From the NCBI RefSeq assembly GCF_917563885.1, contig NZ_CAKJTG010000022.1, positions 1 to 64,000 of the forward strand: a DNA stretch of 64,000 nt, read 5' to 3'. Below, piece after piece: positions 57,270 to 64,000 of this stretch. The number at the start of each line of letters is the position of its first letter. The first letter of the stretch is position 1. The DNA is from Pseudoneobacillus rhizosphaerae. GTDB taxonomy: Bacteria; Bacillota; Bacilli; Bacillales; Cytobacillaceae. A program made the translations under genes and the position numbers. Below the pieces are notes generated by a model. The model saw only the letters and a program-made list of their open reading frames with translations. It made no database searches and had not been told where the DNA came from.

Positions 57270-58262
57270 TTAAAACATAGAAGAACTATGCAATGGTTGG
57301 ATTTTGGCTTTTGGATCAATGTACGCCTTTGCATTGTTAACAGCTGTAGGTGCTTCCCCGAAGCCACAAGCAATTAGTTTAACTTTTCCTTCATATGTGC
57401 AAATATCTCCAGCAGCATAAATTCCAGGAATATTCGTTTCCATTTTAGAGTTTACGACAATTGAGTTCTTTTCAATATTAAGTCCCCAAGACTTAATTGG
57501 ACCAAGAGACGAAACAAAGCCATAGTTTACGATGACAGCATCTACATCGATTACTTCTTTTGTTTCACCATTAACACTATCTATAACCACTTGTTTAATA
57601 CCATTTTCATCCGCGATAAATTCTGCTGGCACAAATGGTGTTTTAATTACAACTTTTGAATTATATAGGTTCTCCACACTATGTTCATGTGCACGGAATT
57701 TATCACGACGGTGAATAATCATTACACTATCAGCAATTGGCTCAAGCATTAATGCCCAGTCAACAGCAGAGTCTCCGCCACCAAATACAACAACCCTTTT
57801 ACCAGCAAATTGATTTAACTCGTCAATAAAGTAATAGAGATTTTTACTTTCGTATTGTTTAGCATTCTCAAGCTCTATACGGCGAGGTTGGAATGCACCA
57901 TTTCCAGCCGTAATGATAACGGTTTTGGATAAATGTACTTCTTTATTGGTCGTAAGCTTAAAAATACCATCTTCTTGTTTCTCAACTGTGTCGACGGATT
58001 GTTCAAGCACAACGGTAGGTTTGAATTTTGCCATTTGTTCTTTGAGATTATTTACAAGCTCTTGTGCTCTAACCTTTGGAAATCCTGCAACATCATATAT
58101 GAATTTTTCAGGATATAGCGCTGCTAATTGTCCACCAAGTTGAGGTAAGCTCTCAATAATTTTCACAGAAGCTTGTCTCATGCCACCATAAAATGCAGTG
58201 AATAGACCAGCCGGCCCGCCACCAATTATCGTAATGTCATAGATCTTTTGGTCTTCATTCAT
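57270..58262 (-). CDS. yumC: Ferredoxin/flavodoxin-NADP reductase YumC
   Basis: This 330-residue thioredoxin-reductase-like FNR (type 2) has GGGPAGLF (FAD) and [11 protein letters not shown] (NADPH), but lacks a CxxC redox pair, which separates it from TrxB. It supplies electrons to ferredoxins. ATG 58262 follows GGGGGGATT; the longer ORF to 58316 has no better SD. Confidence 0.94.
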   Translation of the reverse strand: MNEDQKIYDITIIGGGPAGLFTAFYGGMRQASVKIIESLPQLGGQLAALYPEKFIYDVAGFPKVRAQELVNNLKEQMAKFKPTVVLEQSVDTVEKQEDGIFKLTTNKEVHLSKTVIITAGNGAFQPRRIELENAKQYESKNLYYFIDELNQFAGKRVVVFGGGDSAVDWALMLEPIADSVMIIHRRDKFRAHEHSVENLYNSKVVIKTPFVPAEFIADENGIKQVVIDSVNGETKEVIDVDAVIVNYGFVSSLGPIKSWGLNIEKNSIVVNSKMETNIPGIYAAGDICTYEGKVKLIACGFGEAPTAVNNAKAYIDPKAKIQPLHSSSMF

Positions 58263-58505
58263 CCAAAATCCCCCCGAGTAATGTGTGAAGTTGCATTCTA
58301 TAATTAATAATATCATAAATCTTCCATTTACTCACTTTATTATGGTAAAGTAAACATTTAATAAGAAAATCTTAACCCAATGAATACAATGAAAATATAA
58401 TAAATAAAGCTTTGGAATTTTTTTTGAAAATTCCTAGTTTTCAAAAACTATGAAATAGGCTTGAAAAAGCCATCGGAAAAGCATAATATGGATGTTGGGA
58501 ATAAA

Positions 58506-58568
58506 TTGTTAAGTTTCTGTGACAATTTGAGTACTTTTTTGTGTCAGGTTAAGTGAAGGGAATCACAA
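58506..58568. promoter_or_regulatory. Rex-like sites upstream of ndh
   Basis: AAGTGAAGGGAATCACAA (58551-58568) shares GTGAA-x5-TCACAA with the Rex box TTGTGAA-N4-TTCACAA; TTGTTAAGTTTCTGTGACAA (58506-58525) is a looser match with TTGT/ACAA ends. Rex senses NADH/NAD ratio and represses ndh in B. subtilis. The gap 58317-58670 holds no gene otherwise. Confidence 0.45.
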
Positions 58569-58670
58569 ACTTTTTCTGTTATCCAAAAATAAAAACCTTC
58601 AAACCAGAGGAAGCTAAGGAAAAGAATTTCATTAATTAAAAAATATAATAAAAGGGTGGAAGTGATCACT

Positions 58671-59888
58671 TTGAGAAAGCCAAGAATTGTGATTTTAGGA
58701 GCCGGTTACGGTGGACTAATGGCAACAACGCGTTTGCAAAAAATGATTGGTGTTAATGAGGCAGACATCGTCTTAGTAAATAAACATGATTACCACTATG
58801 AAACAACATGGTTACATGAAGCTTCAGCTGGAACAATGCACCATGACCGTGTACGTTATGATATCCGTGATGTTATAGATCGTAGTAAAGTTAACTTTAT
58901 CCAAGATTCAGTTGTTGAAATTAAAACAGAAGAAAAAGTGGTTGTATTAGAAAATAGCCAAATTGACTTTGATTATTTAGTTGTAGCACTTGGTGGAGAG
59001 CCAGAAACATTTGGAATTAAAGGTTTAAAGGAATTTGCCTTTTCTATTGTTAACGTAAATGCTGCCCGTCAAATTCGTGAGCATATTGAATATCAATTTG
59101 CGAATTACAATAACGAAGAAGAAAAACGCGATGAGCGCCTAACCATTGTTGTCGGTGGTGCAGGGTTCACGGGTATTGAATTCCTTGGAGAATTAACAAA
59201 CCGTATTCCAGAGCTTTGTCATGAATATGATTTAGATTTCCACAAGGTTCGTTTAGTATGTGTCGAAGCAGCTCCAATGGTACTTCCTGGATTTGACCCT
59301 GAATTAGTTAATTATGCTGTTTCTCAATTAGAGAGAAAAGGCGTAGAGTTTATGCTAGGGACTGCCATTAAGGAATGTACTCCTGAGGGAATTCTAGTTG
59401 CTAAAGGTGAAGAGGAAGTAAAAGAAATTAAAGCGGGCACTGTTGTTTGGGCTGCTGGTGTAAGAGGTAACTCCGTGATTGAAAAATCAGGTATTGAAGC
59501 GATGCGTGGACGTGTAAAGGTTCAGCCTGATTTAAGAGCACCAGGTCATGATAATATCTTTATCATTGGTGATAGCTCATTAGTTATCAATGAAGAAATC
59601 AACCGTCCATATCCTCCTACTGCACAAATTGCTATGCAGCAGGGTGAGGTTTGTGCTCGTAATATAACGGCCATTATTCGCAACAAAACTGAACTTGAAT
59701 CATTTAAGCCCGATATAAAAGGAACTGTATGTTCACTTGGTGAAGACGATGCTATTGGTGTTGTATACGGTAAAAAGGTATTCGGTGCTAAAGCTTCCTT
59801 CATGAAAAAGATGGTTGATAACCGTGCCTTATTAATGATTGGTGGACCATCACTCGTATTAAAAAAGGGAAAATTTAATATTCTTTAA
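58671..59888 (+). CDS. yumB: Type II NADH dehydrogenase YumB
   Basis: This 405-residue FAD enzyme oxidises NADH and reduces menaquinone without proton pumping. Motifs are GAGYGGLM (residue 11), [12 protein letters not shown] (near 165) and [10 protein letters not shown] (near 295), with AQIAMQQG typical of Ndh-2. TTG 58671 follows GGAAGTGAT; the in-frame GTG 58656 has worse spacing. By synteny it is YumB, though B. subtilis has a second paralogue (Ndh/YjlD). Confidence 0.93.
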   Translation: MRKPRIVILGAGYGGLMATTRLQKMIGVNEADIVLVNKHDYHYETTWLHEASAGTMHHDRVRYDIRDVIDRSKVNFIQDSVVEIKTEEKVVVLENSQIDFDYLVVALGGEPETFGIKGLKEFAFSIVNVNAARQIREHIEYQFANYNNEEEKRDERLTIVVGGAGFTGIEFLGELTNRIPELCHEYDLDFHKVRLVCVEAAPMVLPGFDPELVNYAVSQLERKGVEFMLGTAIKECTPEGILVAKGEEEVKEIKAGTVVWAAGVRGNSVIEKSGIEAMRGRVKVQPDLRAPGHDNIFIIGDSSLVINEEINRPYPPTAQIAMQQGEVCARNITAIIRNKTELESFKPDIKGTVCSLGEDDAIGVVYGKKVFGAKASFMKKMVDNRALLMIGGPSLVLKKGKFNIL

Positions 59889-59898
59889 TATAAATAAG

Positions 59899-59934
59899 GC
59901 TGAATCGGCTATTTTATCGATTCAGCTTTTTTTT
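59899..59934 (+). terminator. Terminator after yumB
   Basis: GCTGAATCG (59899-59907) pairs with CGATTCAGC (59918-59926), followed by eight T residues. Confidence 0.88.
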
Positions 59935-59971
59935 GATAAAATAAAAAATGGATAAAAAAATGGAGGACATA

Positions 59972-60460
59972 ATGCAAAAAAATAAAAGAGGTAATGTCTG
60001 GTTAGGGGTATCAGGTTTAGTTGTTAATAAAAAGGGCGAATGGCTTGTCGTAAAGAAAAGGTATGGTGGGTTAAAAGGTAAATGGTCATTACCAGCAGGT
60101 TTTGTAGAAGGAAATGAAACCGCGGATGAAGCAGTAATTCGTGAAACACTTGAGGAAACTGGAATTATCACAATTAATAAAGGTTTAATTGGTTTAAGAA
60201 CTGGAGTGTTAAAAGGAGAAATAAGTGATAATATGCTGATGTTTTTATTAGAACCAATAGGGGAGCATTCTGTTATGGCAGATGAAAATGAGTTATACGA
60301 GGCTAAATTCGTTAACCCTACCGCATTGATAAAAGAAGAAGACTGTTCGGTATTATTACAGTATTTACTAGATAAAAATTTAACTGAAGTAAAGGCTGTA
60401 ATAGATGGGATTAACCCTGGTGACCAGTTCGGGTATACTGCTTATAAAATATTTTTATAA
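59972..60460 (+). CDS. NUDIX hydrolase
   Basis: This 162-residue protein has a complete NUDIX box: G-x5-E-x7-RE-x2-EE-x-G (GFVEGNE, TADEAVI, RETLEETG) at about residues 40-62. It hydrolyses a nucleoside-diphosphate derivative of unknown identity. ATG 59972 follows GGAGGACATA; an earlier ATG at 59948 is not favoured. Confidence 0.88.
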   Translation: MQKNKRGNVWLGVSGLVVNKKGEWLVVKKRYGGLKGKWSLPAGFVEGNETADEAVIRETLEETGIITINKGLIGLRTGVLKGEISDNMLMFLLEPIGEHSVMADENELYEAKFVNPTALIKEEDCSVLLQYLLDKNLTEVKAVIDGINPGDQFGYTAYKIFL

Positions 60461-60616
60461 TTTTCTAAAATTAAATGATACAACGAGATATTTTAAGGAA
60501 AATGAACTTGTATGCGGTTACAGTGGACATTTTTCATCGAAATTGCCCCTTTTCTTTTAGAAGGATTCTTGATATATTATCAGAAAATTCAATTAAATTT
60601 TAAAGGGGATGACAAA

Positions 60617-60742
60617 ATGAAAAGTCAAACAGCAGAAAAAAAGGAATGTGTATATTGTTCGGGTAAAGGATATTTTCAATTATTATTAGGGGGCTCGGAA
60701 ACTTGCACTTGCTGTGGAGGGTCAGGAAAAAAACAGGATTAA
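60617..60742 (+). CDS. yuiA: YuiA zinc-ribbon small protein
   Basis: This 41-residue protein has a CVYCSGKGYFQ and CTCCGGSGKK pair, i.e. two CxxC(x)GxG units like the DnaJ zinc-finger; likely binds Zn. AAAGGGGATG precedes the ATG at 60617; the longer upstream ORF is not supported. By order it is YuiA. Confidence 0.83.
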   Translation: MKSQTAEKKECVYCSGKGYFQLLLGGSETCTCCGGSGKKQD

Positions 60743-60782
60743 CTCTTTGAGTAGGCTGCCGATGAAAACATTTAACTAAATA

Positions 60783-60810
60783 CGCCGCTAAACGGGCGCT
60801 TCCGCTTTTC
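60783..60810. repeat. REP-like motif (minus copy)
   Basis: On the minus strand this reads GAAAAGCGGAAGCGCCCG, then TTTAGCGGCG. A related copy in plus orientation lies at 63084. Such GAAAAGCGGAAGCG motifs recur in intergenic DNA of Bacillaceae as I remember; it is weakly structured. Confidence 0.45.
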
Positions 60811-60872
60811 TTATTGACTCACCTTTCGACATTAAGTACACTTAGTTTGTGCTTATTGGAGGGAGAAAAGCG

Positions 60873-61190
60873 ATGCCAATTTGGGTTGTAATTATTTCGA
60901 TGCTATTATTTTTTGTCTTATTTTTTGGAATTGGTTTTTTATTAAATATGCTGTTAAGAATGTCATGGATTATGACGATTATATATCCATTAATTACGGT
61001 GTTTATCGTTGATAAGGTTCGATTTATTGAATATTTTACAAATAGTAAATCAGCCTTTTCACAATTAGGTGAAAAAGTCAGTTCATTAGCTACTGCAGAT
61101 TTATTAATTTTAAGCAGTGGTCTTGCTGGTGCTATTGTAGCTGGTATGGTCATTAAAATGTTACGGAAAAATGGATATCAAATGTTTTAA
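60873..61190 (+). CDS. yuiB: YuiB membrane protein
   Basis: This 105-residue protein has about three TM segments and no known motif. Its position between yuiA and yuiC matches B. subtilis YuiB, which has no assigned function. The ATG at 60873 follows GGAGGGAG; the longer ORF from 60849 is less likely. A terminator follows. Confidence 0.83.
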   Translation: MPIWVVIISMLLFFVLFFGIGFLLNMLLRMSWIMTIIYPLITVFIVDKVRFIEYFTNSKSAFSQLGEKVSSLATADLLILSSGLAGAIVAGMVIKMLRKNGYQMF

Positions 61191-61191
61191 T

Positions 61192-61220
61192 GCTTTCACT
61201 AAATGGTGAAGGCTTTTTTA
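61192..61220 (+). terminator. Terminator after yuiB
   Basis: GCTTTCAC (61192-61199) pairs with GTGAAGGC (61206-61213), then six T residues. Confidence 0.82.
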
Positions 61221-61317
61221 TTTGATTGATAAATTCAATTTTCAAAAAACTTACTCCTGTGTGTATAATTCCGAATCGAATGGGAAATGAATACACATGG
61301 GAGGAATGAAATAATAG

Positions 61318-62028
61318 ATGAAAGATGTAAAGAATTCAACAAAGCGTATTACAATGACGGCCCTGTTTGTATTTGCGTTATTCACTACATTTCAAGCAAT
61401 ATCTGGAGTTGAGGCTAAATCGATCATATCGTATGCTTATAATGCATATGAAGAGGGACGAACTGAGGACGGCTCATATTTCTCACATAAGCTAAAAACA
61501 TTAGGACTTGCCTTAAAAAAATTAAAATCGATTACTATATTTGAAACGCAAATATCTTCAAGTGAAGCAGTTTCTGGTCAACCAACAAAGCTGGAGGATC
61601 TAGATTGGTCTCAATATCCGACCAAGAAAGTAATTGCAACAGGCTATACGGCTGGATATGAATCGACAGGAAAGAACCCGGATCACCCTAGCTATGGAAT
61701 TACATACTCTGGTGTCAAGGTTAAGAGGGACCTCTATTCAACGATTGCAGCCGATTTAACTGTATTTCCAATTGGGTCAATACTATTTATCCCGGGCTAT
61801 GGCTATGGAGTTGTAGCGGATAAAGGTGGGGCAATTAAAGGAAACAAACTAGACTTGTTTTATGAGACGGTTGAAGAAGTATATGATAATTGGGGCAAAA
61901 AAGCTTTAGACGTGTATGTGGTTGAATATGGCGACGGACGTCTAACAGAAGAAGAACTCTTAAGTTTAAATGAAAACGAATCAATGCAAGTATTTAGACA
62001 ACAATATATTGGTACCGTAAAAGAATAG
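61318..62028 (+). CDS. yuiC: YuiC, 3D-domain muralytic protein
   Basis: This 236-residue protein has an N-terminal membrane anchor/signal region (12-33) and a C-terminal 3D (Asp-rich, MltA-like) domain: [41 protein letters not shown] carry the conserved Asps. This is the Sps/stationary-phase-survival family, which cleaves peptidoglycan glycosidic bonds. ATG 61318 follows GGGAGG at long spacing. Confidence 0.9.
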   Translation: MKDVKNSTKRITMTALFVFALFTTFQAISGVEAKSIISYAYNAYEEGRTEDGSYFSHKLKTLGLALKKLKSITIFETQISSSEAVSGQPTKLEDLDWSQYPTKKVIATGYTAGYESTGKNPDHPSYGITYSGVKVKRDLYSTIAADLTVFPIGSILFIPGYGYGVVADKGGAIKGNKLDLFYETVEEVYDNWGKKALDVYVVEYGDGRLTEEELLSLNENESMQVFRQQYIGTVKE

Positions 62029-62031
62029 GCG

Positions 62032-62066
62032 AAAAGCTGACATCTATGTTTGATGTCAGCTTTTTT
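62032..62066. terminator. Bidirectional terminator between yuiC and yuiD
   Basis: AAAGCTGACATC (from 62033) pairs with GATGTCAGCTTT; six T residues follow. It abuts the yuiD stop at 62065. Confidence 0.88.
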
Positions 62067-62541
62067 AATGTACAAGACTATGAATAATCAAAGTTAACAC
62101 AACTCCGGTTATACCACCAAAGAAAACTTCAATTGGTTTATGACCTAAAAGTTCTTTTAATTCTTTACGTTTAACTTGCTCAGGTTTATTCTGCCAGCCC
62201 TTAGCTTCATCGACAAATTTATGAAAGTCATTAACGAGTTGATTTAATACAATCGCCTGTTCACCGGCTTGGCGTCTTACTCCTGTTGCATCAAACATGG
62301 TGATAATCGCAAAAACAGCCGATATAGCAAAAATGGCAGAACCCATACCAGCCTCCAGTGCAACCCCAGTGGAAAGAGCAGTAACCGCCGCAGAGTGTGA
62401 ACTTGGCATCCCACCTGTACTCGTTAATAAAGACCAATCAAATCTTCTTGTAGCAATATATTGAATTGGCACCTTTACAAACTGAGCAAAAAAGATGGCT
62501 GCTATTGAAGCCCATAATGAAAAATTTGTTAATAATTCCAA
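62065..62541 (-). CDS. yuiD: YuiD, divergent PAP2-like membrane protein
   Basis: This 158-residue membrane protein belongs to the divergent PAP2/acid phosphatase family (TSTGGMPSSHSAAVTAL, near 38; MFDATGVRRQAGEQA near 85). The histidine in SSHS is the catalytic type. TTG 62541 fits the AAGGCGGTG spacing and the family start; TTG 62547 is an alternative. Confidence 0.88.
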   Translation of the reverse strand: MELLTNFSLWASIAAIFFAQFVKVPIQYIATRRFDWSLLTSTGGMPSSHSAAVTALSTGVALEAGMGSAIFAISAVFAIITMFDATGVRRQAGEQAIVLNQLVNDFHKFVDEAKGWQNKPEQVKRKELKELLGHKPIEVFFGGITGVVLTLIIHSLVH

Positions 62542-62669
62542 ACTCAAACACCGCCTTAAAAAAACTATATCCTCTTAATTAAGAATATATTTAGCGTAAA
62601 ATTTCTTATGTTAATCATATAGGTTATATAATAAGAGTGCAAATTTACTTTTCAAAAGGGGTGATAAAA

Positions 62670-63050
62670 TTGGCTAACTACCCACTAGAATATTATCAAT
62701 TCTTCGTTCACTTTAACGAGGGGGATTACTATACCTGTCATGACCTTTTAGAGGAGATGTGGCTAACGGATAAAGGAAATTGGTTTCTTAAAGGCCTATT
62801 GCAAATGAGTGTAGCCATTTATCACTATGAATACGGTAATGTTAAAGGGGCAAGATTGATGATGAAGGCAGCCCATGACTATTTACAGGATTATCGTCCA
62901 AATTACTGGAACCTAGATTTAGAGCCTATTTATGTATTTATTGAGAAATGCCTACAGCTTTTTCCACAAGAAATTGACAGAGTTTCTTACGAGGAAGTTT
63001 CACTTTTGCCAAAACTTCCAAAATTATTAATTAATCTAGAAGATGATTAG
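62670..63050 (+). CDS. DUF309 protein
   Basis: This 126-residue helical protein is of the DUF309 family, with FNEGDYYTCHDLLEEMW near the N-terminus (conserved His/Glu, possibly metal). TTG 62670 follows AAGGGGTGAT; the longer ATG 62637 lacks an SD. The function is unknown. Confidence 0.82.
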   Translation: MANYPLEYYQFFVHFNEGDYYTCHDLLEEMWLTDKGNWFLKGLLQMSVAIYHYEYGNVKGARLMMKAAHDYLQDYRPNYWNLDLEPIYVFIEKCLQLFPQEIDRVSYEEVSLLPKLPKLLINLEDD

Positions 63051-63083
63051 ATGCTCGAAATAATCTTAAAATTTAGATATAAT

Positions 63084-63137
63084 AGGAAAAGCGGGAAGCG
63101 GCTGGAAGTGCTAGCACGCTTGCGCTAGACAATTTTT
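63084..63137. repeat. REP-like motif (plus copy)
   Basis: GGAAAAGCGGGAAGCGGCTG begins at 63085, ending GCGCTAGACAATTTTT. It is related to the copy at 60783-60810 and, from memory, to intergenic repeats elsewhere in Bacillaceae genomes. It lies between a DUF309 gene and pepA. Confidence 0.45.
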
Positions 63138-63167
63138 AAAGTGAAAATATAAAAAGGGGGTCCACTA

Positions 63168-64000
63168 ATGTTTTCCGTTCAAGTAGATTGGAATTACGCA
63201 ACAGAGCAAGAAAGCTTAATTATTGGATTAATCGATAAGCCAGCAAAATTTGGAGGACTTTTAGCTGAGTTAGATCAATTACTCGATGGTCATTTAACAC
63301 AGTTAGTGAAAAGTGGCGATATTTCTGCCAAAAAGAAAGCCATTTCAAAAGTACATACGTTTGGAAAAATTGGTGCAAAAAGATTGGTTTTTGTTGGTTT
63401 AGGCAAGGAAAATGAGCTTAAATTTGAAACATTAAAAGAAGCATTCGGAAAAGTGTTTAAAACCGTCCGTGCAAATAAATTACAAGAGACTTCCGTTTTG
63501 CTTAACTCATTTGTGACAGAAGAATTAGACGAAAATGACGTTGCCTATGCATTAAGCGAAGCATTTGCTTTATCGACCTATAAATTCGAAGGGTATAAGC
63601 AAAAATCCAACGAACCAGCGAATGAACTAGAGCACATCAATGTTCTGGGTGGTACAGACGAAGCTGTAATTAATGCTGCGTTATCAGTGGGGTACACATT
63701 GGGCAAGGGAACTAATTCAGCTCGTGAGCTAGTAAATTTACCAGGCAATATGCTAACGGCTACTGATATGGCAAACTATGCACGTACACTTGGTGAAAAG
63801 TATGAGTTTGAAATTGAAATTTTAGAAAAGGACGAGATGGAGAAGTTGGGAATGGGCGCACTCCTAGCCGTGAACCAAGGTTCTGTTGAGCCTCCCAAAA
63901 TGATAGTCTTAAAATATCAAGGTAAAGAAACATGGGAAGATGTTATTGCTTTAGTCGGCAAAGGGATCACCTTTGATACAGGTGGTTACTCCCTTAAGAC
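63168..64000 (+). CDS. pepA: Leucyl aminopeptidase, M17 (5' part)
   Basis: The first 277 codons of an M17-family cytosolic aminopeptidase (YuiE in B. subtilis) are present; the gene runs off the window. The N-terminal macro-like domain is followed by ARELVNLPGNMLTATDMA (near 181) and the start of the catalytic domain VGKGITFDTGGYSLK, whose Lys and Asp bind metal. AAAGGGGG precedes the ATG. Confidence 0.93.
   Translation, partial: MFSVQVDWNYATEQESLIIGLIDKPAKFGGLLAELDQLLDGHLTQLVKSGDISAKKKAISKVHTFGKIGAKRLVFVGLGKENELKFETLKEAFGKVFKTVRANKLQETSVLLNSFVTEELDENDVAYALSEAFALSTYKFEGYKQKSNEPANELEHINVLGGTDEAVINAALSVGYTLGKGTNSARELVNLPGNMLTATDMANYARTLGEKYEFEIEILEKDEMEKLGMGALLAVNQGSVEPPKMIVLKYQGKETWEDVIALVGKGITFDTGGYSLK

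Noticed and set aside
56931-57280. Other-frame and antisense ORFs over the Arg/Asp/Cys repeat gene
   Set aside because: Repetition opens all frames; only the 56956 frame has a proper SD and start, and the others have biased composition (Ser/Arg/Leu or Glu/Ile/Val) typical of shadow frames.
60512-60616. N-terminal extension of yuiA from 60512
   Set aside because: The hydrophobic extension lacks an SD, while AAAGGGGATG sits before the internal ATG; YuiA is a very small protein.

Overview
The window is one contiguous piece of an AT-rich chromosome from an endospore-forming Bacillaceae (Bacillus or a close relative). The evidence is gene content and order: a gerA-type germination operon, two CotF-type coat genes, lytH, yunB, yutH and yhcN-type sporulation genes, two S-box riboswitches, Gram-positive sufCDSUB, and a gene order that follows, in reverse, the yus-yur-yun-yut-yum-yui segment of Bacillus subtilis as I remember it. 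No rRNA, tRNA, CRISPR array, prophage or complete insertion sequence was seen.

Layout. 0.5-2.6 kb: two-component system. 2.7-5.9 kb (minus): regulator plus tungstate-type ABC transporter (tupA-tupB-tupC), preceded by an unlisted 46-residue Cys-pair protein (6133-6273). 6.5-8.5 kb: GalT-like protein and a RodA/FtsW protein. 8.6-12.2 kb (minus): gerA-B-C operon. 12.5-14.9 kb: yusU, two coat genes, proline dehydrogenase fadM and yuzL. 15.1-20.6 kb: fadNAE beta-oxidation operon with a FadR operator. 21-23 kb (minus): yusE, yusF, yusG, gcvH, yusI. 23.3-29.2 kb: MFS transporter, S-box/metY, S-box/metNPQ. 29.6-34.8 kb: sufCDSUB. 35.2-37.8 kb: MFS transporter and M20 amidohydrolase. 38.2-44.5 kb: yunF, yunE, yunC, yunB, lytH, lipA, yutC. 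44.6-50.4 kb: yutD, yutE, a SufR-like regulator, yutF, yutG, yutH and a 2-hydroxyacid dehydrogenase. 50.6-53.9 kb: hom-thrC-thrB. 53.9-58.3 kb: yutI, yuzD, yutJ, yuzB, yutM, a Cys/Arg/Asp repeat protein, yumC. 58.7-64 kb: ndh (yumB), NUDIX, yuiA-D, a DUF309 protein, and the 5' part of leucyl aminopeptidase pepA.

Themes. Iron-sulfur metabolism recurs: the SUF assembly operon, NifU-like YutI, A-type carrier YutM, lipoyl synthase, GcvH, and a SufR-like regulator whose possible target is the inverted repeat in the suf leader. Methionine/sulfur genes are under two SAM riboswitches. Fatty-acid oxidation is under FadR, and a respiratory NADH dehydrogenase has Rex-like sites.

The most unusual structure is a pair of intergenic tandem arrays (20631-20927, six units; 40326-40707, eight units). 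Their sequences are unrelated, but both have a period of exactly 52 bp, about five DNA helical turns, and every full unit carries a 27-29 bp inverted repeat. At least one stem position co-varies. I do not recognise either array as a described element, and it is the best candidate here for something new. Other items: a MITE-like element (12785-12948) with scattered relatives, GGGGAC/GTCCCC hairpins, and a perfect inverted repeat that hides a Shine-Dalgarno sequence (45236-45269).
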